A stretch of 64,000 nucleotides of DNA from Yamadazyma tenuis (Eukaryota; Ascomycota; Pichiomycetes; Serinales; Debaryomycetaceae), in the NCBI RefSeq assembly GCF_029203305.1, contig NC_089466.1, positions 1,074,256 through 1,138,255 of the forward strand, given 5' to 3'. This document shows, piece by piece, positions 27,215 to 36,388 of this stretch. The translations under genes were made by a program, and so were the position numbers. Numbering within the stretch: position 1 is the first letter of the stretch; every line of letters starts with the position of its first letter. Under the pieces are notes generated by a model. The model was not told the DNA's origin, made no database searches, and saw only the letters and a program-made list of their open reading frames with translations.

Positions 27215-27506
27215 CATTTAGGTACTCTTTTTTACATATTCATATTCACATATTAACGTAAACATTACCTATTACTTGTAACCCTTTCCCCTGCCAGATA
27301 TAACATATCGCAGGTGTAATTCAACACTGCCCTTTCCTAATGGTAGACTCAGCCACGAGCATCCGAGCATACCTATTTTGGCATGAACAAGTAAACTTTC
27401 ACAGCCAAAAAGTGCGACTCAGTGAAATCGCTAAATCTCCACACACCCAACACATTTATTAATAAACTGTTCATTCCTCCTAAACTAGCATAATCGTGGA
27501 CTCAAT

Positions 27507-30170
27507 ATGGAAACACTCGAGGTTCACTCCAAGGACTTCTTGATAAAATGGGTCAATGTGCCTGAAAACTCTCTTGTCGACTGGCAAATTAAACCTTTGA
27601 AACGGTCAATTAACTTTTCAATCTACAGAAAGAGAGACGTTAACGAATCAGAAACCTCGTTCCTAGGAGATGAGAAGTACAGGGAACTCAACAACTCGTC
27701 TTCTACCGTCAATTCCACTACATCGACTCCCAACTCTAGAATCAGATCTAGCTCGGTTACGTCTGTAAACAAAATAACAGAGCCTTTCTACAAAACAAAG
27801 TCAAGAAGCTCCACCTTGTCCTCCAATATCAGCAATGGCGATTTGGTGTTAGTGAAAAACTACAACAAACTCATCTCTGATGAATTGGTGAGAGGAAAGT
27901 TGAACGTATCGAGGCCGGGAATTTATGCTTTTATTTTTGACAACACCTTCTCAAAGTCCACGGGTAAGAAAATATTGTTCAGTACAAAGCTCTTAGCCAA
28001 CTCATCAGTTTCTGCTTTTTCTAATGAAAGTGATAAAAGCAAGATCAATCGAATGGATTATACGTCTCCAATAACTCCACCAAGTCATGTTAGTGATGAA
28101 GAATTGAGTAGTGAAATGATTGATACTTCAAAAAGTAGTATCTTGAGACCTAAAAATGGCGAATTATTACAAGGTGTATTATTGAAGAAAAGAAGAAAGA
28201 AGTTGCAAGGGTTTGTCAAGCGGTACTTTATTTTAAACATTAAGTATAGTACTTTGTCGTACTTTAGAGTTAATGATAATAAGTTAAGGGGCCAGATGCC
28301 TATTAACCAAAGCATCATCAGTGCTAATAGCAAAAAGTTGGAAATCATCATTGACTCGGGTATGGAAGTGTGGGACTTGAAAGCTACAAATAAGCGTGAT
28401 TTCGACTCTTGGGTAAATGCTTTCAACAAGTTGAAAAAGCACTATTATAAGGAAGGCGAAAAAAACGGTGCCACGTACCACCAGGAAATAATATATGAAG
28501 GTGATCCTAAACAAAATGCTAACTATGGTTCGGTGCTTCCTACCTTCTTATTTGAAGACTTGACTTCCATCAACTCCAAGTTGTTAAATGTCATCAACTC
28601 CAATACTCAAAATACTACCTTAAACACCAATTTAAACTCTATTTCTGATGAAATCACATCGTTGATTCAGAAATTGGGTACCAACAGAGGGTCTATGAAC
28701 TTTGATTCGATGTCACTCTTCTCTTCCAATGAGTTTTATGATGCTAAAGAGTATATTGATGCTCTGAATGAAGGAGTGGTTCAGTTTGACGATGACGACT
28801 ACTATGATGATTTGGATGATGACTACTTTATGGAGGCTGATGTGTATGACGAGGATGATAGCTCAATTTCGAGTTCTGGAACCTCTTTCACTAAACTCAA
28901 CGGGAACAATTTGTCTATCATCAAGGAAACAGACTCTACGAACAACGTGGTTGAAGCCAACGATAATGACAAAGACAACAATTTGTATCCTCTTCCACTC
29001 GAAAGTGTGAAGCGTTCCCTAGTTATACCTGAGTGGAACCATCCTCCTTCCAGTTTGTTGTCGTTCCTCCGGAAAAATGTTGGTAAAGACTTATCTTCTA
29101 TTGCAATGCCTGTTGACATGAACGAACCCGTAACAATGTTACAGAAGTACGCAGAATTGATCGAATACTGTGACTTGATCAATAATGCTTTGCAGGTCGT
29201 TGATAATCAGGATACGGGAGAGAAAATCTTAAGAATAGCAGCGTTTGCCGTGAGTTCTATATCGTCGGTCAGAGATAAGGAAAGAAATGTAAGAAAACCG
29301 TTCAATCCATTATTAGGTGAAACTTTTGAATTGGTTAGAGAAGATAAGGGAATACGGTTGGTGAGTGAAAAAGTCTGTCATAGACCTCCAGTCTTCGCTG
29401 CATTTGTTGAATCCAAGGACTGGACATTGAGCTGGAGTTTATCACCATCACAAAAGTTTTGGGGTAAGACCGCTGAAATCATCAATAAGGGTATAATAAA
29501 GTTAACCATTAGGTCAACTGGTGAAGTATTCCAATGGAGTCAGCCTAATTCTATGTTGAAAAACATTATAGCTGGTGAGAAGTACTCAGAACCAAGCAGC
29601 ACGATTACGATTAAGTCATCCACAGGAACCAAAGCAGTGGTGGAGTTTACTAAAGGGGGGATGTTTAGTGGAAGGTCAGAAGATTTGAGTATTGAAGCCT
29701 TCGGTGCAAACAAGAAGAAGATGCCCTATTCAGTATTTGGTAAATGGACTGAGTCTCTTACGTTAAAGACGAACACCACTGAGAAGCTTATATGGACATC
29801 TGGAAAATTGGTTCCAAACCCCAAGAAAAGGTTCGGTTTCACCGAATTTGCAAATGACTTGGTGCAAATAACAGATATTGAAAGGGATAAGATGGCTCCT
29901 ACTGACTCAAGGCTAAGACCTGATGTCGCTGCATACTTGAATGTCGATATTGATGAAGCTGAAAAACTTAAATGTGAGTTGGAAGAAAACCAGAGAACAA
30001 GGAGAAAAGAAATGGAACAGTCCGGTAAAACATACAGACCGGTGTTTTTCCATCATATAGGTGATACCAAAGCTGCTGATTCTGGAGAATGGGTTTACAA
30101 CAGAGGTGAGAATTCCTACTGGAATAGAAGGAGTAGACAAGAATGGGATGGCTTACTTAATTTATGGTAG
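27507..30170 (+). CDS. OSH3: Oxysterol-binding protein homologue Osh3
   Basis: This encodes 887 residues. The order is an N-terminal GOLD-like region (about 1-165, split by a Ser/Thr-rich insert), a PH domain (about 216-312, GELLQGVLLKKRRKKLQGFV to WVNAFNKLKKHY), a FFAT motif EFYDAKE at 409-415 that binds the ER protein Scs2/VAP, an acidic stretch, and the ORD lipid-transfer domain (about 515-870, PFNPLLGETFELVR). The OSBP fingerprint reads SEKVCHRPP at 620-628 in place of EQVSHHPP. Osh3 works at ER-plasma membrane contacts and regulates PI4P with the Sac1 phosphatase. In S. cerevisiae OSH3 (YHR073W) is close to TRM5. Confidence 0.92.
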   Translation: METLEVHSKDFLIKWVNVPENSLVDWQIKPLKRSINFSIYRKRDVNESETSFLGDEKYRELNNSSSTVNSTTSTPNSRIRSSSVTSVNKITEPFYKTKSRSSTLSSNISNGDLVLVKNYNKLISDELVRGKLNVSRPGIYAFIFDNTFSKSTGKKILFSTKLLANSSVSAFSNESDKSKINRMDYTSPITPPSHVSDEELSSEMIDTSKSSILRPKNGELLQGVLLKKRRKKLQGFVKRYFILNIKYSTLSYFRVNDNKLRGQMPINQSIISANSKKLEIIIDSGMEVWDLKATNKRDFDSWVNAFNKLKKHYYKEGEKNGATYHQEIIYEGDPKQNANYGSVLPTFLFEDLTSINSKLLNVINSNTQNTTLNTNLNSISDEITSLIQKLGTNRGSMNFDSMSLFSSNEFYDAKEYIDALNEGVVQFDDDDYYDDLDDDYFMEADVYDEDDSSISSSGTSFTKLNGNNLSIIKETDSTNNVVEANDNDKDNNLYPLPLESVKRSLVIPEWNHPPSSLLSFLRKNVGKDLSSIAMPVDMNEPVTMLQKYAELIEYCDLINNALQVVDNQDTGEKILRIAAFAVSSISSVRDKERNVRKPFNPLLGETFELVREDKGIRLVSEKVCHRPPVFAAFVESKDWTLSWSLSPSQKFWGKTAEIINKGIIKLTIRSTGEVFQWSQPNSMLKNIIAGEKYSEPSSTITIKSSTGTKAVVEFTKGGMFSGRSEDLSIEAFGANKKKMPYSVFGKWTESLTLKTNTTEKLIWTSGKLVPNPKKRFGFTEFANDLVQITDIERDKMAPTDSRLRPDVAAYLNVDIDEAEKLKCELEENQRTRRKEMEQSGKTYRPVFFHHIGDTKAADSGEWVYNRGENSYWNRRSRQEWDGLLNLW

Positions 30171-30212
30171 AGTCATTTATTCATTAGTTAATGTAGTTTA
30201 GATATGTGATAG

Positions 30213-31658
30213 CTACAACTTCAAATTGAGCCTTTCGTCTGAATCTGACAAGTCATCATCAAAAATTGGATTGCTGTTCAAGCCATTAAATGAAGGTCTA
30301 TGGTTCTTGAATAGAATGAACTGAATTTGCTTTCTCAAGCTGTTAATGAGCATCCTTTGTAGGTTTAGGTCGTCTTTCATTATAAAACTGTCATTGACTA
30401 AGTTGTTTATAACTGGTTCCCTTTCATTTGTTTGTTTGCTAACGAAGGGCAATAGCTTTTCATCCATCTGGTACTTCAATCGTTCGATTTCGTAGCTCAA
30501 GTATACCAATTTATCTTGGTCTCCGCTGTCGAGGTTCTTGAACCTGTTTATTTCTTCTAGTGGTTCGTTATATCCCAAGTTGGTAATCTTTCCTTGAATC
30601 ACCAGATTTAAAATTTGATTAATTTGCCTTTGGAGGTGGGCATTTTCTGTTGTAAGACTACCAATCTTTTCATCCATTGTCTTATAGAATGGAAGAAACT
30701 GATTAAGAGTACAATTATTCTCCATATGGTTCTCCAAAGACGGTAGGCTATTTCCAATGAACTGACATCCTATCTCTTTTGCCGGACATATGAATTTGGA
30801 GGCTTTCGTACAACTGTCTTGATGTTTGGCCAAACTCTTCATTGGGATCATATCATTGGCACAAATACCACATGTTTGGTAGTTGAAGAGACAATCATTC
30901 TGGAGGTGCTCTTCTTCTGTGACCTTCGTGATTTCATCTTTACACAAGGAACATTTGTAGATTTTGTGCACGCATTCAGGCTCGTGGGTTTCTGCACTGT
31001 CTTTTTCTGCTTTGTCTGCATCATCATGTTCTACTTTTTGTTTTTCTTCCTCTTTTACTTGTACCTTCAAGTACCTTCGTTCTACTAACACGTCACACAA
31101 ACTGTCATCATCCCGTATCCGGTTACATCTCACTCCCGTATAGTCACAGTCCGCTAAGATATGATGTTCCACTTCCCATCTGCAACCAACCCAGTCACAT
31201 CCTCTACCAGAGTTGAGGCAGTAGACCTTCAAATCATCCACCAAATTGTTGATTAGAATTGGTGTTGGGAATAAATCTCCCGAGTTGGTGGCATCTATAG
31301 GTGTTCTGTCCAACGGACATACCCCTAACGTATCAGAATCTGAATCCTTAGACATCTTCAAACACTCCAAAACACACTCCCGGCAAAAAGTATGCCCACA
31401 TAGCGTTGTATAGGGATTAAAGAATGGCTGCTGGCAGATAGGGCACTGTAAATGGTCTGTTTGACCTACGTACACGAGATTCCTCAAATCCGGCTTGTCA
31501 TATGAATGTTCAATATTGAACGAGTTTGGTGCATTATTAATGGGAGTATCGCAGTACTCATCGGTCGATACCGGCAGTGTTATGGTAAGTTCATCTTGGG
31601 GGTGAAGAGAATCAAGCTGCTTTTCGATCTCTTCAAGTTCTTCTAGATAGTCTTTCAT
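30213..31658 (-). CDS. RING finger / TRAF-type zinc finger protein, probable E3 ubiquitin ligase
   Basis: This encodes 481 residues. An N-terminal coiled stretch (DYLEELEEIEKQLDSL) precedes a C3HC4 RING at about 72-117 (CPICQ..CGHTFCREC..CPLD). Two or more TRAF-type zinc fingers follow between ~160 and ~320 (GCDWVGCRWEVEHHILADC; CSLCKDEITKVTEEEHLQNDC; CQFIGNSLPSLENHMENNC), then a coiled coil at about 325-360 (MDEKIGSLTTENAHLQRQI). RING-TRAF zinc-finger proteins generally act as E3 ubiquitin ligases. I do not recognise a close S. cerevisiae counterpart. The acidic Lys/Glu-rich insert at 200-230 splits the first TRAF fingers. It converges on OSH3 with 42 bases between stops. Confidence 0.82.
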   Translation of the reverse strand: MKDYLEELEEIEKQLDSLHPQDELTITLPVSTDEYCDTPINNAPNSFNIEHSYDKPDLRNLVYVGQTDHLQCPICQQPFFNPYTTLCGHTFCRECVLECLKMSKDSDSDTLGVCPLDRTPIDATNSGDLFPTPILINNLVDDLKVYCLNSGRGCDWVGCRWEVEHHILADCDYTGVRCNRIRDDDSLCDVLVERRYLKVQVKEEEKQKVEHDDADKAEKDSAETHEPECVHKIYKCSLCKDEITKVTEEEHLQNDCLFNYQTCGICANDMIPMKSLAKHQDSCTKASKFICPAKEIGCQFIGNSLPSLENHMENNCTLNQFLPFYKTMDEKIGSLTTENAHLQRQINQILNLVIQGKITNLGYNEPLEEINRFKNLDSGDQDKLVYLSYEIERLKYQMDEKLLPFVSKQTNEREPVINNLVNDSFIMKDDLNLQRMLINSLRKQIQFILFKNHRPSFNGLNSNPIFDDDLSDSDERLNLKL

Positions 31659-31789
31659 GTCTTGCTCGAGTGTTTCTGGCTCCAGTATTTTTACGCAATC
31701 GCGCTAATTCAGGGTAATCGCACTGATACAAAATACATCCAGCGATCAGTACTACATTTATATTCAGTAAAAAAAGTAGGGGCTATCAT

Positions 31790-32995
31790 CTACACATTCG
31801 TGATACCTCCCTGGAAATGGTGCCATCTCTCAATAGTCCTTCCGAAAAACTGCACCAAGTTTCTCTCTCCAGCTGCCAGTCTACCTAACAAATGGCCCTT
31901 TGTATAATTCCAGTGATGGAACTGAATTTTCTCCCAGTGCTTTAATTTGTGGTCCTTATCCAACCCCAAAGACGCCAACTTGGGTGAATGAATATTTTCT
32001 GGATCCAAATCGGCCTTGGAGCTTGGGTTGCAAAAGTATATAATGGCCAATCTTTCAAATTGTTTCTGGTCTGCTGGTGGTTCAACCACTCTGTGCAAAC
32101 AAGCCTTGAAAAGACCTCCACTGATGAACTCCATTGCATCTCCAATGTTCACAATCAACGAATCGGGTCTGTGTTGCACGTATCTCCAGTCTCCGGTAAA
32201 ATAGTCTTTGATTTGCAAAGAGAGCATTGGCTGCGAAGTGATAAAAGAGAACGCGCTAATGTCACTATGTCCTCTCAACCAGGTATTTTCAGTGACAGAG
32301 CTTTCTTCCTCTTTGCTATAAGGCTGATACAACATGAACCTTCCATGGCTGCCCGAATCATCTTGGTTGGTTCCAGAATTTTGAAAGTAGTTTTTCAAAA
32401 TGGTTCCTTCTGGAACTTGCAAAATGATATCACAAAGGGTCAATAACTTGGGTAACACTTCTCTGTGTATGGTGTTGTAGTAGTGAGCAATCTCCTTCAA
32501 GTGGTATGCCACAAGCTCGGGATGTTCGTTGTATTGATCCAAAAACGAATCAAAGCAAGAGTCCCTGAAGTTATAGTGAACGATTGAATCCCTCACATTG
32601 TTCTTAATGGCCCAATATCCTTTTGGCTTGAATCCCTGACCTCTCTCTCCCCCAATGGTTTTGGTAGTTTCCAATTCTTTCTTGGAAGCACTGGCCAAAT
32701 ACTTTTCTTTGACTTCATCTGGTAAAGTAGTCACGCTATAGGCAATTGCTCTTATGTATTCAGTCTCCTTGGGAGAAATACCATAGTTCACCAAATTGAA
32801 GAAACCATATGTGGTGATTGATTCCTCCAAAGTTTTGGCCAATTGCTTTCTTTGATCCAAATATTCGTCTCCTTCTTTGAATAGAGAAATATCAACTGCT
32901 TGCAACTTCAACGTGTCGACATTGGAATTAGAAGGTGGAGCGTCTACAAATGGCCGAACGTTATACTTAATGTCTATATCTTCAACGGATGGCAT
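31790..32995 (-). CDS. 2-oxoglutarate/Fe(II)-dependent dioxygenase (second, divergent from permease)
   Basis: The first ATG of the frame is at 32995 and gives 401 residues. The DIOX_N region has ESITTYGFFNLVNYG and the catalytic triad is H243-x-D245 (WLRGHSDISAFSFI) with H301 (CLHRVV), plus R315 (RLAIIYF) for 2-oxoglutarate. The motif is complete. It is longer than the oxygenase at 24531 and shares only the superfamily signature. It is transcribed away from a SEO1-like permease, which suggests that the two handle the same compound; fungal members of this superfamily include pyrimidine and other small-molecule hydroxylases, but the substrate is not evident. Confidence 0.87.
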   Translation of the reverse strand: MPSVEDIDIKYNVRPFVDAPPSNSNVDTLKLQAVDISLFKEGDEYLDQRKQLAKTLEESITTYGFFNLVNYGISPKETEYIRAIAYSVTTLPDEVKEKYLASASKKELETTKTIGGERGQGFKPKGYWAIKNNVRDSIVHYNFRDSCFDSFLDQYNEHPELVAYHLKEIAHYYNTIHREVLPKLLTLCDIILQVPEGTILKNYFQNSGTNQDDSGSHGRFMLYQPYSKEEESSVTENTWLRGHSDISAFSFITSQPMLSLQIKDYFTGDWRYVQHRPDSLIVNIGDAMEFISGGLFKACLHRVVEPPADQKQFERLAIIYFCNPSSKADLDPENIHSPKLASLGLDKDHKLKHWEKIQFHHWNYTKGHLLGRLAAGERNLVQFFGRTIERWHHFQGGITNV

Positions 32996-33426
32996 TATCA
33001 AGTTATGTTGTAAACCATTTCGTAAAATTGGAACACTTTATATTGATGAAAATAGGAGTCTCCACACTTATTAGCGAAAGGAGCCACACTTTATCGGGGA
33101 ATGTACTCCGGTTACTCCGGAAAAGGCGGATTTATTTCTCTACTTTAGTACCAAAGAAGCATCATGCAACCCGAAACGTTTGAGCACTGAGCCACACTAG
33201 CTAGGAAATCCAATTCCTATGTCCATCTTTCTCTTCTCATTGGTGGACTCTAAGGATTTGGCAATTTGTGCGACTGGTTTCGCAGCCATTCTCCACAATT
33301 TTTCGAAGTTGGAGCTGTGGCTTTCCAAAACTCAACGGCAAGATAACGGTTTTTTTTTCAATGAAAAGATCTATAAATACTACAGGTTTAGTATCCGATG
33401 ATATGTAATTAATTAATTTTCTGGAC
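32996..33426. promoter_or_regulatory. Divergent oxygenase/permease promoter with TACTCCGG direct repeat
   Basis: This 431-base space has TACTCCGG at 33104-33111 and again at 33113-33120, nine bases apart, followed by AAAAGGCGG. CGG half-sites in direct repeat are typical targets of Zn(II)2Cys6 regulators. A TATA-like CTATAAATA lies near 33371, about 55 bases upstream of the permease ATG. Confidence 0.5.
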
Positions 33427-35100
33427 ATGACACTCCCTTGGTTCATTCCTCAGCTTAGAAACGTTGAGTTTGAAGACGACGACGATAACTCGGTTATCAA
33501 TGTGATCGAGAAGCTGAAGATTGGAATCGATATCTCGGATACTAAGTCCGACATTCTGGAAGAGTCGACTATTGCTATTAAGGAGTACAGAGATGAAGCC
33601 AACAGACCTTGGTGGAAGTTTTTCGACGAATTTGAATATAGATATACCACAACTGAGTCTAAAAAACACGACTGGTGGAGATGGTTCGAGAAAGGTACCA
33701 GCAAAGAAGAGAAGAAATTGATATTGAAGTTAGATGCTCTGTTAGCTTTGTACGCTTTTATTGGATATTGGATCAAATATGTTGACCTGGCCAATTTGAA
33801 TAATGCCTATGTTTCCGGATTGCAAGAAGGTATTGGAATGAAGGGCAATGACTTGATCAATACTCAGGTTCTTTTTACTGTAGGTCAAATCATCTTTGAA
33901 TTGCCATGGATATTTTTGCTACCAAGAGTTTCGTTGCCGTATGCTTTGTTTGTTTGTGAACTTGTTTGGGCTACTTTCACGCTTGTCACATACAGAGCTG
34001 AAAATCCCGCTACTTTGAAAGCGTTCAGGTTTATTATTGGGGCAGCAGAAGCGTGTTACTTCCCCATCATTCACTATTCTCTTGCTAGTTTCTACACTGC
34101 AACAGAAATAGGAAGAAGGGGTGCTTTGTTCTACTGTGGTCAGTTTTTAGGTGTTTTGACTTCTGGTTTACTCCAAGCTGCTGCCTCAAAAATTCCAAAC
34201 CCAGGAGATTCATTGTCAGGCTGGCAATGGATGTTCATAATAGATGGTATTATTTCCTTTGCTGTTGCTTTTCTTGCCTTGATAATGCATCCTGGTACAC
34301 CCCTCCGATGCTATTCTATATGGTTAACTGATGATGAGATCAAGCTTGCGAGGTCCAGAATGAAGAAAAATGGTTCAGATGTTAGTCCAACCGTCAAATC
34401 ATTCTTTGATAAAGGAACATGGAAAGCCATTCTTAGCTCCTGGCACTTTTGGTTGTTATCCATTTGTAACATGTTTGGATTCAATACCAATAGTGCATCT
34501 TCTGGATCTTTTTCGTTGTGGTTGAAATCTTTGGATAGATTCTCCGTGGCAAGATTAAACAACTTGACTACTATCCCCCCAGGTTTGGGATTAATTTGGA
34601 TTCTTATTGTATGTGTGGGAGCTGATTTAACCCGGAAAAGATTTGGGTTCATTATTCTATCCTTCATAATGAACTTCATTGCCAACTTCATATTGGCCCT
34701 TTGGCATGTCCCCGAAACAGCTAAATGGGCAGGATATTTATTGGCTTACTGGTCTTGGTCGCAAAGTTCTGTGTTTAATCCGTTGATAAGTGATATTTTA
34801 AGGCACGATAACAACCAAAGAGCCATCGAGTGGATGGCTATTTACATCATTGGGTTACAGTCCAGTGCTTGGATCAATAGGTTGACATTCCCAACTGTTG
34901 AGTCACCCAGATTCAAAAAAGGGTTTTCTTCCTGTGCTGCTTTTAGTTTATGTTTCGTCATCACCGTGTCTATCATCTATGTTTTCTACAAACGAGATGA
35001 AAAGAAAAATGCCTTGAAAAATGGAATCTACATCTACGACAGCAGCAAGGGAGAACTGCCACCTACCTTAGAGGAAAAGTTGGAACGTGATCTGTTGTGA
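33427..35100 (+). CDS. MFS anion:cation symporter, DAL5/SEO1-type permease
   Basis: This encodes 557 residues. A ~90-residue hydrophilic N-terminus ends in WWKFFDEFEYRYT..KHDWWRWFEKGTSKEEKKLILKLD-type sequence, followed by 12 transmembrane helices. The start of the membrane part, GYWIKYVDLANLNNAYVSG with GNDLINTQVLFTVGQIIFELP, is characteristic of the allantoate permease family (Seo1, Vht1, Fen2, Dal5), closest to SEO1-type members. These carry anionic compounds such as vitamins, ureidosuccinate or sulfonates. Codon 121 is CTG (33787-33789) where relatives often have Ser. Divergence from a dioxygenase suggests a two-gene uptake and oxidation unit; this is inference. Confidence 0.85.
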   Translation: MTLPWFIPQLRNVEFEDDDDNSVINVIEKLKIGIDISDTKSDILEESTIAIKEYRDEANRPWWKFFDEFEYRYTTTESKKHDWWRWFEKGTSKEEKKLILKLDALLALYAFIGYWIKYVDLANLNNAYVSGLQEGIGMKGNDLINTQVLFTVGQIIFELPWIFLLPRVSLPYALFVCELVWATFTLVTYRAENPATLKAFRFIIGAAEACYFPIIHYSLASFYTATEIGRRGALFYCGQFLGVLTSGLLQAAASKIPNPGDSLSGWQWMFIIDGIISFAVAFLALIMHPGTPLRCYSIWLTDDEIKLARSRMKKNGSDVSPTVKSFFDKGTWKAILSSWHFWLLSICNMFGFNTNSASSGSFSLWLKSLDRFSVARLNNLTTIPPGLGLIWILIVCVGADLTRKRFGFIILSFIMNFIANFILALWHVPETAKWAGYLLAYWSWSQSSVFNPLISDILRHDNNQRAIEWMAIYIIGLQSSAWINRLTFPTVESPRFKKGFSSCAAFSLCFVITVSIIYVFYKRDEKKNALKNGIYIYDSSKGELPPTLEEKLERDLL

Positions 35101-36388
35101 ATAATATTGATAATGGAGTTTAGAATGACCTGCAGCGCCTTTTCTTTGAAGGCATAATTCAAATGTATCTTTTTTCCATAATTCCAATCTCTTTAAACTA
35201 AACTCAAACTTGGTAGCTCTTACTACTGGCTAGAAACTCGCTGGGGTTATATTTAGAAGCTAAAAGTGACATTTTGTTCCTCTTCTGGTTGGAAAGCTCC
35301 ACTTGGGATAGGAAAAATGAGGGCTTAAGAACTTTTTCTACCTTTACGCTCGTCATCGCATGAATTTCCAATGTGTGTGCTTTAGCATGTATATCAACCC
35401 AACAAGACCAACTTGAGCATGCCCATCAGCGGTTCTTGATTTCCATCTCTCTTTACAAGCCAGAAAATGTTCCCTGTTTTTTCCAGAAAAACCACCAACT
35501 ATTCAAGAGCTCACCACTAGATTATTTGCATGTCGAAGAGGCAGCGGAGTCGACATTCAAAAAAGTAAAATGAAAAACCTCGTAAACGTGGCTTTTTGCG
35601 ATGGTTTCAAAAATGGAAAAATACAATAGTGGCCACATAAGCTTTGTATTTTCACAAAGTTTAGTGCTCTAGCAGATCTATAAAAAGAAAAAACATAAAG
35701 CACGGGATGCATATACGCAAGTTAGCCGTGCACTGGTTATGGTGCACCTGGGCCTCAAGTCAGAGATTATCAGAGTCCATGGCACCTCAAAACCTCACCT
35801 TGTTCAACTTTAGAGGTGCTGTGAAACAGCTTGGGAGGACACTCCCACGAGGCTTTATATTGGTTCCCTTCTCCAGTAACCGGAACACACACAGGACCAA
35901 TAGTTTATTGAGCGAGCGGGCTGGTGCAAGCTTAATATGACACAAACAGCGATGATCGAATTTTAATTGGCTTCCTGCATTTGCGGAGAAGATAGCCGAA
36001 TTATAATGTGGCTGAAATTTTCTCATTTCACTCTCATCTAAAAGGGGATGAAGAATATTAACCATATTTTTCGCTCGCTCTTAATAGCCGATATACATAC
36101 AATCTTTTTTAAAGCCAGTAGATGTTGTTCTTAGACTATTATGGGTGTTTTCTCATAGTCTCCTCCCCTTGAGTACTTGAAACCTGTAGCACTGCGGAAT
36201 GTGTATCGGCTCAACTATTTTGCTACCAAAGGGCCCACTAACCTGCCGATTAAATCTCAGGAGTGAATTTACTTTGGGCCGGAAACGGCTTAATCTTTTT
36301 TATATTTTTTTTTTTATCTTTCGAGGAGCATCTTTAAAATACTGACTGCTCGCATTCAAATTCATGAAATACTTACCAATCCCTTGAA
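35101..36388. other. Long intergenic region upstream of the HYR/IFF-like gene
   Basis: Nearly 1.3 kb without a convincing gene. It has a TATA-like element (CTATAAAAAG, about 35679-35688) followed by a 77-codon frame from 35707 that has no recognisable family. A poly-T tract (36307-36318) and GGGCCGGAAACGGC lie in the last 120 bases before the HYR-like ATG. Long promoters of this kind are usual for yeast adhesin genes. Confidence 0.4.

Noticed and set aside
35707..35940. 77-codon frame behind a TATA-like element upstream of the HYR-like gene
   Set aside because: The N-terminus is mildly hydrophobic but there is no family signature, and it lies in an adhesin-type long promoter.
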